Assembly (NCBI GenBank): GCA_009786675.1
Contig: WQRP01000109.1
Coordinates: 1 to 5,294 of the forward strand
DNA from: Treponema sp.
GTDB lineage: Bacteria; Spirochaetota; Spirochaetia; Treponematales; Breznakiellaceae
Length of the DNA: 5,294 nucleotides
Direction: 5' to 3'
The notes beneath the pieces are model-generated. The model worked only from the letters and a program-made list of their open reading frames with translations, was not told where the DNA came from and did no database searches. Below are positions 1 through 5,294 of the stretch, piece after piece. Position numbers and translations under genes: made by a program. How positions within the stretch are numbered: position 1 is the stretch's first letter; each line of letters starts with the position of its first letter.

Positions 1-375
1 GCGGAATACAGGACGGAAAGGCTTGGGCGGCAGATGCAGGAGATGATCGGTGCCCTTGTCCTGGAAGGCAAAATCAAGGATCCCCGGGTTTCCCCCTTCG
101 TCTCGATTACCCGGGTAAACGTCTCGCGGGATCTTTCTTTCGCGGACGTGTACGTTTCCAATGTCCGGGGAACGGCGAACATCGACCAGTGCGCCCAGGG
201 CTTGCAGAGCGCCTCCGGGTTTATCCGTTCCAAGTTGGGTTCCTCGCTGCACATACGGAAAATTCCGCATCTGCGTTTCTATCCCGACACGAGCGTTAGC
301 GAGGGGTTCGACATGATACAGAAAATTGGGCAGTTGGTGGGGGACAGCCCGCCGCCGCCAGACGAGGGGTTATAA
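1..375 (+). CDS. rbfA: Ribosome-binding factor A, 5' end cut off by the window edge
   Basis: RbfA is a small KH-fold protein that binds the free 30S subunit in the cytoplasm and helps late 16S rRNA processing and subunit maturation, especially in the cold. The open frame runs to the first base of the window and reads AEYRTERLGRQ before the first visible ATG (position 34). That matches the usual RbfA N-terminus, so the true start lies a few codons outside the window and the ATG at 34 is internal. Of 124 visible residues, the family hallmarks are KIKDPRVS (about 24-31), SRDLSFADVYVS (about 42-53), the ASG form of the AxG helix kink (71-73) followed by FIRSKLG, and IPHLRFYPDTSVSEG near the C-terminus. 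Length fits the family (about 120-130 residues). The tail ends in an acidic, proline-rich stretch (SPPPPDEGL). Upstream neighbours are not visible; truB, which often follows rbfA, is not next. Confidence 0.95.
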   Translation, partial: AEYRTERLGRQMQEMIGALVLEGKIKDPRVSPFVSITRVNVSRDLSFADVYVSNVRGTANIDQCAQGLQSASGFIRSKLGSSLHIRKIPHLRFYPDTSVSEGFDMIQKIGQLVGDSPPPPDEGL

Positions 376-376
376 G

Positions 377-396
377 ACATACCGCCGACGGTATGT
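377..396 (+). terminator. Perfect 8-bp hairpin right after the rbfA stop
   Basis: ACATACCG (377-384) is followed by the loop CCGA and the exact reverse complement CGGTATGT (389-396). It begins two bases after the rbfA TAA (373-375). The position fits a transcript 3'-end structure, but there is no run of T after it (GCTCGGTAA follows), so it is not a classic intrinsic terminator. It could instead be an RNA-stabilising 3' hairpin, a palindromic intergenic repeat unit, or a protein-binding site. The palindrome is certain; its role is inferred. Confidence 0.45.
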
Positions 397-400
397 GCTC

Positions 401-482
401 GGTAACCGGCTTTCCGATAAATTGTTTATAGGGGCAAACGCCCGGCATCGTGGGGGCGGATCACTTGGCAACCGGCTTATCC
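401..482 (+). repeat. Two imperfect direct copies of a GGYAACCGGCTT repeat
   Basis: GGTAACCGGCTTTCC (401-415) and GGCAACCGGCTTATCC (467-482) differ by one substitution and one inserted base. A third, inverted copy of the core (TAAGCCGGT) lies at 507-515. The copies fill much of the non-coding gap between rbfA and the next gene. Whether they are remnants of a dispersed repeat or parts of a folded leader cannot be decided from one window. Confidence 0.45.
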
Positions 483-530
483 TAACAAGGGGGGTATTCC
501 AGGCACTAAGCCGGTAAACGGCCGGCCTTA
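471..530 (+). promoter_or_regulatory. Leader with two mutually exclusive hairpins before the coiled-coil gene
   Basis: TAAGCCGGT (507-515) can pair with ACCGGCTTA (471-479), giving a 9-bp stem around a 27-base loop. Alternatively, 507-514 can pair with 522-530 (CCGGCCTTA), giving two 4-bp stems with C526 bulged and a 7-base loop. The two pairings exclude each other. The second one ends five bases before the ATG at 536 and covers the region where a ribosome binding site would sit; no clear Shine-Dalgarno sequence is visible there. The arrangement resembles leaders that switch between an open and a closed start region. The pairing is seen; the regulation is inferred. I found no convincing sigma-70 promoter in 376-535. 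Confidence 0.35.
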
Positions 531-535
531 CAGTC

Positions 536-1735
536 ATGACAACCATCGGCAAAAGCGAAGACGACAATACTACGGCGACTCTTGCCGATGCGGCTCCGGA
601 GAAGTGCCTTGACAGCGGCATGGAAAAGGACCTGGCCGCGGTCTCCGAAATCTCCGAGGAAGAAAAACGCGAAATCCGTTTAATGATAGACGGCATAGCC
701 GAAAAAAACCGCAACGCCCTTTTCGTCGCCGGCGGCGGCGCGGCCGAGGGATCGTGGAAAAGCTTTAAGGCGAAAAAGCACGGCGGGCTTTTCCCTGTCC
801 TGGTAAACGTCTTTGCCGCGCTGGCGCTTGCTGGCGGCTTTTTCGCGCTTTGGTCGCTCCAGAGCGAGGCCGACGTCCAGGCCCGCGAGGGGACCAGGGT
901 GTTCAGCGACACCGAGCGCAGGCTTATCGACGAGATTCGAAGGGAGACCAGCGCCAGCCTGGCGGCGAAGGATCTGGAAATCAACATGCTGCTCGCCTCG
1001 TTGAGCGACATCGAGGCGCAGCTTAAGGCTCTCGCGCTTGGCGGCGAGGCGCTTACCCCGGAACAGCTGGAGATCCAGGAGCGGCTGGTAAGCGAGCAGG
1101 AGGAACGCCGCGCGGAGCTTGCGATTGCCCGGGAGGATCGCTCCCGCATTCTGGACGGCGCCTGGTCCAGGGAGACGACGCTTAGGGCCCAGCTTGTCGC
1201 CGTCGAGGAACGGCGGCAGGGCGACGACGAGCTTGACGCGGCGCGCGCCGAGCTGGCCGAACTTGCCAGGGATCAGGCTCAGGCCGCCGCGATGGAATCC
1301 CAGGTTACCGGCCTGTTCGCCGGCATTTACAGGCAGGTTGCCGAAAGCAACTTTTTCGAGGCCGAGCAAACGATAGGCAATCTCCGGGAATTCCTGGACG
1401 CGCCGGCCTTCCAGGCCGTTCGCGGCGTCCAGTCCAGAAGGGAGGTTTACGTCCAGGCGGCCAACACCCTGGAAACCCTGCTGGACATTGCCTACGAGGC
1501 CATGCGCGACGGCCCGCCGCCGCCGGACGGGAACGCCGAGGCAAGGCACCTGGGGGAAATAGAGAGGCTGGAAGGGGTTGTCGCGGAACTGGCGGCCGAG
1601 TTGGCGCACCGGGCGGAGCACGCCATGGAGGCCGGCCGGCTGCAGGAGGAAAACGTCAGGCTGCAGGAACAGCTTAACCAGTTGCGCCAGGTGGCGGAGC
1701 AGTTGCTTCAGTTGCAGCAGGTGCTGCCGCAGTAG
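536..1735 (+). CDS. Single-pass membrane protein with long coiled coils, function unknown
   Basis: I do not recognise this 399-residue protein. Residues 1-80 are polar; residues 38-62 (SEISEEEKREIRLMIDGIAE and following) look like a conserved amphipathic helix. Basic residues (K75, K78, K80, K81) precede one strong membrane helix at about 84-108. By the positive-inside rule, the N-terminus is cytoplasmic and the large C-terminal part is periplasmic. Residues about 125-255 and 336-397 are rich in Glu, Ala, Leu, Arg and Gln with heptad-like spacing, typical of coiled coils. They are separated by a less charged section (about 258-323) and a PPPP turn (327-330). An in-frame stop at 515-517 leaves ATG 536 as the first possible start, although no good ribosome binding site precedes it; ATG 620 (residue 29) is an alternative. 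There is no catalytic motif. A structural, scaffold or tethering role in the envelope is the most one can infer. Confidence 0.85.
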   Translation: MTTIGKSEDDNTTATLADAAPEKCLDSGMEKDLAAVSEISEEEKREIRLMIDGIAEKNRNALFVAGGGAAEGSWKSFKAKKHGGLFPVLVNVFAALALAGGFFALWSLQSEADVQAREGTRVFSDTERRLIDEIRRETSASLAAKDLEINMLLASLSDIEAQLKALALGGEALTPEQLEIQERLVSEQEERRAELAIAREDRSRILDGAWSRETTLRAQLVAVEERRQGDDELDAARAELAELARDQAQAAAMESQVTGLFAGIYRQVAESNFFEAEQTIGNLREFLDAPAFQAVRGVQSRREVYVQAANTLETLLDIAYEAMRDGPPPPDGNAEARHLGEIERLEGVVAELAAELAHRAEHAMEAGRLQEENVRLQEQLNQLRQVAEQLLQLQQVLPQ

Positions 1736-1758
1736 CCCTGCCGGCCCGCGCCGCCCAC

Positions 1759-1786
1759 TGGACAAATCCCGGGAAATGGGTATACT
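1759..1786 (+). promoter_or_regulatory. Sigma-70-type promoter for the foldase gene
   Basis: A -35 box TGGACA (1759-1764) and a -10 box TATACT (1781-1786) each match the consensus at five of six positions and are separated by 16 bases. Transcription would start near 1793, giving a leader of about 40 bases before ATG 1834. The spacer contains the palindrome TCCCGGGA (1767-1774), which may be chance or an operator. The promoter separates the foldase and DUF115-like gene pair from the upstream coiled-coil gene, though read-through remains possible because no terminator is seen after 1735. Confidence 0.6.
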
Positions 1787-1818
1787 GGTAAGGAAGTCCA
1801 GCATTTTGCAACCAAATA

Positions 1819-1826
1819 GGGGAGGT
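1819..1826 (+). promoter_or_regulatory. Strong ribosome binding site fixing the start at 1834
   Basis: GGGGAGGT (1819-1826) is a near-perfect Shine-Dalgarno sequence with seven bases between its end and the ATG at 1834. It clearly favours this start over the in-frame ATG at 1879 (residue 16) and contrasts with the neighbouring genes, whose first ATGs lack such a site. Confidence 0.8.
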
Positions 1827-1833
1827 AAGGCCA

Positions 1834-3354
1834 ATGGCTACTCAGGGCAAAAAAAAATCTTCGCAGGGCGACTCGGAAATGGCGAAGAGGTTTAAGTCGA
1901 ACCCCTTCGTCTTCATAGGGACCTTTTTTATTCTGGTCATCGTCGTCATCGCCTTCGTCTTCGTCACGCCCGCCGGGGCCGTGTTCGGGGGGATGATGGG
2001 CGGCGACCTGACCTTTGGGTACTACGACAGGCAGCCAATCAGCTTCGCTCCGGGCAACTTCTTCGCCAACGAGTACGAGTGGCGGCTCCGCCAGTGGCAG
2101 GCATGGATGGGGGGCGAGCTTTCCCCTTGGATCGAGCACCAGATATGGCGGGAATCCTTCGAGTCGGCCGCGGTTCATACCGCGATCCTTAGGACTATGC
2201 AAAGGGCTGGCTATTCGCCGCCGGCAAGGGTCGTCGATCGCGAGATGGCCAGGCTTCCCATGTTCCAGGACAACGGGCGCTTTTCCCCGGCGCTGTACAG
2301 GCAGCTTGACGAGGCCAGGCGGCTGGCCATATGGCGGCAGGTAAGTGACGGCATCGTCAGGGCCCGCTTCCTTTCCGACGCCGGTGGGCTCCTTACGCCG
2401 TCGGCCGAGGGGGAATTCATTGGAAGGATGGCCTCCACCGAGCGAAGTTTCGAGATGGCCGTTTTTTCGGTGGACGCATTTCCCGATTCGGAGCACGAGG
2501 CCTACGTGCGGGAAAACCCCGACCTGTTCCGTTCCGCCCACCTTTCCATGATTACGGTTCGCGGCAACGAGAGGGAGGCGCGCAGGATCCTGGCTTCCGT
2601 CTTGGACGGCGAGGCCTCTTTCGAGGACGCGGCAAGGATGTACTCCAGGGATAACTTCGCGGACAGGGGCGGCGACATGGGTTCGAGGATGGCCCACGAG
2701 CTAAGGTTTGACCTTCCGGATCCGGCTGTGTTCGACGCGGCTCTTTCCCTTTCGGCGGGCGAATTCAGCGACGTCATGCGGACGCCGGGCGGCTGGGTTT
2801 TCTTCCGCGCCGAGACGGACGTCCAGGAGGCGGACACGGCCGATCCCCTTGTCATGGGCAGGGTTCGCGCCTACATGCGTAGCTTCGCCCGTGGGCGCAT
2901 GGAGGACTGGGCGATCGGGCAGGCCGAGGAGTTCGGCCGGCTGGTTGGCGAGTACGGGTTCGACGGGGCCCTTGCCATGCAGGATGACGTCGAAAGGCGC
3001 GCCTTTGGCCCCGTTCCGATAAACTTTGGCGGCGTCGATCTCTTTGAAACCCTTGGGACCCAGGACGCCGTCGAGCTTGGCGCTTCCGCGGGGAACGAGC
3101 ATTTCTGGACCACGGCCTTTTCCACGCCACTGAACAGTCCGTCCTTGCCCGTGGTGCAGGGCGGAAGCGTGTTGGTGCTTTTCCCCACCGAGGAAACCGA
3201 GGCCCATTATTCCGCGATGGAACGGGTTGCCTCCAACTATACCGATTTCTGGCTCGGCAACATGGCCGACCAGCTTTTGCACCAGCACATTATGAACAGC
3301 CCCAGGCTTGACGACAGGTTCATGGAAACGTATTTCCGCGTGTTTATGCCCTAA
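1834..3354 (+). CDS. Membrane-anchored SurA/PpiD-like parvulin foldase
   Basis: This 506-residue protein has the plan of PpiD/SurA-type periplasmic folding factors, which bind unfolded exported proteins and may catalyse prolyl cis-trans isomerisation. A basic N-terminus (KKK at 6-8; KRFK at 18-21) precedes one membrane helix at about 24-46, which leaves the rest in the periplasm. Residues about 60-230 form the SurA-like chaperone segment and include MFQDNGRFSPALYRQLDE (143-160), close to the FQ-x-x-G-x-F pattern of PpiD/SurA N-domains. A parvulin domain spans about 232-328: SAHLSMI with His236, FEDAARMYSRD with Asp273 at the Pin1 Cys113 position, GGDMG (279-283), and FDAALSLSAGEFSDVMRT. The usual late histidine (Pin1 His157, normally G-Y-H) is replaced by Val322 (TPGGWVFF), so isomerase activity is uncertain and a chaperone role may dominate. 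Residues 333-506 are a C-terminal extension with no motif I recognise. The gene has its own promoter and sits directly before the DUF115-like gene. Confidence 0.85.
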   Translation: MATQGKKKSSQGDSEMAKRFKSNPFVFIGTFFILVIVVIAFVFVTPAGAVFGGMMGGDLTFGYYDRQPISFAPGNFFANEYEWRLRQWQAWMGGELSPWIEHQIWRESFESAAVHTAILRTMQRAGYSPPARVVDREMARLPMFQDNGRFSPALYRQLDEARRLAIWRQVSDGIVRARFLSDAGGLLTPSAEGEFIGRMASTERSFEMAVFSVDAFPDSEHEAYVRENPDLFRSAHLSMITVRGNEREARRILASVLDGEASFEDAARMYSRDNFADRGGDMGSRMAHELRFDLPDPAVFDAALSLSAGEFSDVMRTPGGWVFFRAETDVQEADTADPLVMGRVRAYMRSFARGRMEDWAIGQAEEFGRLVGEYGFDGALAMQDDVERRAFGPVPINFGGVDLFETLGTQDAVELGASAGNEHFWTTAFSTPLNSPSLPVVQGGSVLVLFPTEETEAHYSAMERVASNYTDFWLGNMADQLLHQHIMNSPRLDDRFMETYFRVFMP

Positions 3355-5067
3355 ATGTGGGCCAGGGAGCGCGCCGTGGGTAAATCCGGCGACCGTGGGT
3401 TTTTGTACAAAGGGAAGACACTTCTCTCCGGCGTGGATCCTTCCGGGCGGGCGGATCGCATCGCCGAGGCTATTGACGTTACCGACAAAACCTTGTACCT
3501 GTGCCCTTCCCCCTTGTATGGCTACGGGGTGGAGCGTCTGCTTGCCCGTATCGCGAAGGCCAAGGGTTCCGCGCTTCTGTGCCTGGAGGCCGAACCCGAG
3601 CTGTACATACTTTCCCAGAAATTTTTCGACAGAACCCTAAAGTACAACCCCCTTCTGGGCTTTGCGGGCAACATTTCCGAGGACGAGCTCTGCGGCATGG
3701 TAAGGCGAAAGTGGGGTCTGCGCACCTTTACCTCGGTAAAGACCGTCCGCATAAGCGGCGGCTGGCAACTGCATCCCACCCTGTACGAAACGCTGGAAAG
3801 GGCGCTGCAAAGGGAAATCGCCCTTGACTGGAGCAACGCCATGACCCTGGCCAGGCTGGGTCGCCTTTACATCCGCAATTCCCTGCGTAACCTTGCCCTT
3901 GTGCCCCGGTACCCCTCGCTGGAAGGGCTTTCCTTTGGCCGCGTGCCGGTTCTGGTGCTGGGGGCGGGTCCCTCGCTGGACGGGACGCTCGACGCGCTTT
4001 CGACCCGTTTTGGGAAAGCGCTGGGTGCCACGGAGGGCAGGAGCTTTCGTATCGTCTGCGTGGACACCTGCCTGCCGGTCTTAAAGGCCAGGGGGATAAG
4101 GCCGGATCTTGCCGTCATCCTGGAAAGCCAGCACTGGAACCTGGGGGATTTTGTCGGTCTTTCCGGCTGGGATATCCCCTTCGCTATGGATCTTTCCGCC
4201 CTGCCCCGGTCGGGCAGTGTCTTGTCCGGCGGGCGTTTCCTTTTCTTTACGCCCTGGACGGAGCTTCGCATTTTCGACAGGCTTGCGGCCCTGGGGCTGT
4301 TACCCGAGTCCATGCCCCCGCTGGGATCGGTGGGGTTAAACGCGGTGGCGATTGCCCTGCGGGTTAGCTCGGGGACGGTACTTACCGCCGGCCTGGATTT
4401 TTCGTTTACCATGGATCTGTTCCACTCGCGGTCCAGTCCGGGGCATGTCGCCAGGCTGCGACGCCAGAATCGCTTCTCGGGCCTTTTGAACGTGGACGCG
4501 GCTTTTGGCGAGGCCGCTTTTGCCGCAACCGCGAAAAGCGGGGGGAAGGTCTTTACAAATCCCGCGCTGCGGGGCTACAGGGATCTGTTCGAGCGGGAAT
4601 TTGCCGAGTTTGGGTGCAGCCCCCCCCAGCTTTTTGACATTGCCGGAAATGGCCTTTCCCTAGGCATTAAAGCCCTTTCGCCCGAAGCGGCCTTTGAAAT
4701 TCTTTCCGCCACCGGCCGCGTAGCGCCCAGCCATCCCGGTGGGGACGGGGCTACGGCGACGGAGCTTGCCGAGCAGCTAAAGGCGCTTGCCCGGGCGGAG
4801 CGGGAGCGCCTTGCGTTGCTGCGGGACATGCTTACCGGAAAGACAGGCATGAACCACGAAAGGCTTGACACTCTTGTCGACGAGTGCGATTACCTATGGG
4901 CGCATTTCCCGGACTGCGCCGCCAGCAAACGCCGCCCGTCCTTGGCGGAACTGGAGTCCGGCGCGGGCGCCGCGATTTCGTTCCTTAAGCGCGTCCGCGT
5001 CGAAATCGATCCGTTTTTTAGGCTTTGGAGCCTGATGGCCGAAAAGCCCGCGTCTTGGGCGGCATAA
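3355..5067 (+). CDS. DUF115/MAF-like protein (motility-associated factor glycosyltransferase family)
   Basis: This 570-residue protein resembles the DUF115 / MptE-like / MAF_flag10 family (COG2604). Members in Campylobacter, Helicobacter and Aeromonas are needed for flagellin glycosylation. An N-terminal Rossmann-like part (about 15-130) includes LYLCPSPLYGYGVERLL and LLCLEAEPELY. The core domain (about 195-365) begins with the nucleotide-binding-like loop VLVLGAGPSLDG (201-210). It continues with IVCVDTCLPVLKARGIRPDL (233-252) and ends with GSVGLNAVAIAL (324-335), GLDFSF (346-351) and the histidines H357 and H364. The C-terminal part (about 440-560) is helical and unassigned. No signal peptide or membrane helix is seen, so it should be cytoplasmic. 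The ATG at 3355 touches the preceding TAA (3352-3354) but has no Shine-Dalgarno sequence. The GTG at 3376 (residue 8) has AGGGAG (3364-3369) six bases upstream and may be the real start. Co-transcription with the foldase is near certain; the substrate is unknown. Confidence 0.85.
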   Translation: MWARERAVGKSGDRGFLYKGKTLLSGVDPSGRADRIAEAIDVTDKTLYLCPSPLYGYGVERLLARIAKAKGSALLCLEAEPELYILSQKFFDRTLKYNPLLGFAGNISEDELCGMVRRKWGLRTFTSVKTVRISGGWQLHPTLYETLERALQREIALDWSNAMTLARLGRLYIRNSLRNLALVPRYPSLEGLSFGRVPVLVLGAGPSLDGTLDALSTRFGKALGATEGRSFRIVCVDTCLPVLKARGIRPDLAVILESQHWNLGDFVGLSGWDIPFAMDLSALPRSGSVLSGGRFLFFTPWTELRIFDRLAALGLLPESMPPLGSVGLNAVAIALRVSSGTVLTAGLDFSFTMDLFHSRSSPGHVARLRRQNRFSGLLNVDAAFGEAAFAATAKSGGKVFTNPALRGYRDLFEREFAEFGCSPPQLFDIAGNGLSLGIKALSPEAAFEILSATGRVAPSHPGGDGATATELAEQLKALARAERERLALLRDMLTGKTGMNHERLDTLVDECDYLWAHFPDCAASKRRPSLAELESGAGAAISFLKRVRVEIDPFFRLWSLMAEKPASWAA

Positions 5068-5081
5068 GACCCGGCGCGGGC
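5041..5081 (-). terminator. Probable intrinsic terminator of the minus-strand gene, inside the facing gene's 3' end
   Basis: GCCCGCG (5046-5052) pairs exactly with CGCGGGC (5075-5081), and TCTT (5053-5056) can extend the stem with AAGA (5066-5069), leaving five bases bulged. Read on the minus strand, the hairpin is followed by TTTTC (5045-5041), a short U-tract. On the plus strand no T-run follows closely, so it suits the minus-strand gene better, though it may slow polymerase from both sides. It overlaps the last seven codons and the stop of the DUF115-like gene. Confidence 0.45.
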
Positions 5082-5088
5082 CTGGCGT

Positions 5089-5294
5089 TTACCACTCCCT
5101 GGGCACGAAGCCCTCGGGAAGATCCATTCGCATTGTGTCACCGCTCTGCGCTACCACGAAAAAGCCGGCCTCCTGGGCGGCCTCCCTTTGCCTGGGGCCG
5201 AACACGGCTCCGGCCATCGCCCCGAGGATCCGCCGGCGATCGCCGCACTTGTCGTGCGCGCTGCGTATTTTTTCCAGCCGCTCCTTGTGCTTGC
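5089..5294 (-). CDS. C-terminal end of a hypothetical protein, possibly DUF3782 / PD-(D/E)XK-like
   Basis: A minus-strand frame is open from the right edge to a TAA at 5091-5089 and encodes 67 residues; the start lies outside the window. It begins with a charged helical piece (KHKERLEKIRSAHD), then RRRILGAMAGAVFG, and ends in AGFFVVAQSGDTMRMDLPEG and FVPREW. That ending strongly recalls the conserved C-terminus (GF-x-V-x-QSGDT ... P-x-GF-x-P-R-E-W) of hypothetical proteins of the DUF3782 type. These have a coiled-coil N-terminal part and a predicted restriction-endonuclease-like fold, and are common in treponemes and some other bacteria. The family call is from memory and moderate. Frame choice rests on this ending and on the frame being open to the edge. 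The gene is convergent with the DUF115-like gene, with 21 bases between the two stops. Confidence 0.7.
   Translation of the reverse strand, partial: KHKERLEKIRSAHDKCGDRRRILGAMAGAVFGPRQREAAQEAGFFVVAQSGDTMRMDLPEGFVPREW

Noticed and set aside
326..517. Small plus-strand 63-codon frame running from rbfA into the gap
   Set aside because: It starts inside rbfA in another frame, has no ribosome binding site support, and much of it is the hairpin and repeat sequence.
376..535. A tRNA or known small RNA in the rbfA gap
   Set aside because: No cloverleaf, T-loop consensus (GGTTCGAAT-like) or CCA end can be built, and no known RNA family is recognised.
370..1149. Long minus-strand open frame opposite the coiled-coil gene
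   Set aside because: The translation is Ser/Arg-rich and low in complexity, the antisense image of GC-rich coding DNA, and it runs through the palindrome and gap. The plus-strand protein has coherent membrane and coiled-coil features.
346..1533. Shared CCCGCCGCCGCC / PPPPD string in rbfA (about 349-363) and the coiled-coil gene (about 1513-1530)
   Set aside because: Short proline-codon runs in GC-rich genes arise easily; the flanking sequence shows no wider similarity, so a duplication is not supported.
1736..1758. Terminator after the coiled-coil gene
   Set aside because: The stretch is GC-rich but forms no convincing stem and has no T-run.
680..1834. Minus-strand 384-codon open frame across two genes
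   Set aside because: It crosses the intergenic promoter region, has no family features, and is explained by codon bias of the plus-strand gene.
1708..2697. Minus-strand 329-codon open frame opposite the foldase gene
   Set aside because: It reads opposite a well-supported parvulin-type foldase and shows only biased composition, without recognisable domains.
4890..5141. Minus-strand 83-codon frame overlapping the right-edge gene
   Set aside because: It starts inside the better-supported minus-strand gene in another frame and continues into the facing DUF115-like coding sequence; its product is not family-like.

Overview
This GC-rich window reads as ordinary bacterial chromosome, most likely from a spirochaete of the Treponema group. 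The wording of the RbfA-like protein, a DUF115/MAF-type protein downstream of a membrane-anchored SurA/PpiD-like foldase, and a right-edge protein tail of a kind I associate with treponeme hypothetical proteins all point that way. This is family recognition from memory, not a search; the high GC would suit an environmental or gut treponeme better than the low-GC oral or syphilis species.

Layout from left to right: (1) The 3' part of rbfA (30S ribosome-binding factor A) enters from the left edge and ends at 375. (2) A 160-base gap (376-535) holds no gene. It contains a perfect 8-bp hairpin just after the rbfA stop, two copies of an ACCGGCTT-type repeat, and an inverted copy that can pair either with an upstream copy or with sequence next to the following start codon. 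(3) A 399-residue unrecognised protein (536-1735) has an N-terminal cytoplasmic segment, one membrane helix and long coiled coils. (4) A 98-base gap carries a good sigma-70-type promoter and a strong ribosome binding site. (5) A 506-residue membrane-anchored parvulin-type foldase (1834-3354) follows. (6) A 570-residue DUF115/MAF-like protein (3355-5067) starts directly after the foldase stop codon. (7) A convergent gene on the minus strand (5089 to the right edge) is seen only as its last 67 residues. An inverted repeat between and overlapping the two convergent 3' ends looks like a terminator for the minus-strand gene.

How they may work together: rbfA belongs to the translation/ribosome assembly cluster and appears to end here. 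The foldase and the DUF115 protein are clearly one transcription unit with its own promoter. DUF115/MAF proteins are linked in other bacteria to flagellin glycosylation, and spirochaete flagella sit in the periplasm, so a link to envelope or periplasmic flagellum maturation is reasonable but unproven. The membrane coiled-coil gene just upstream lies in the same direction and may share the envelope theme. I see no CRISPR array, tRNA, rRNA, insertion sequence or phage gene.
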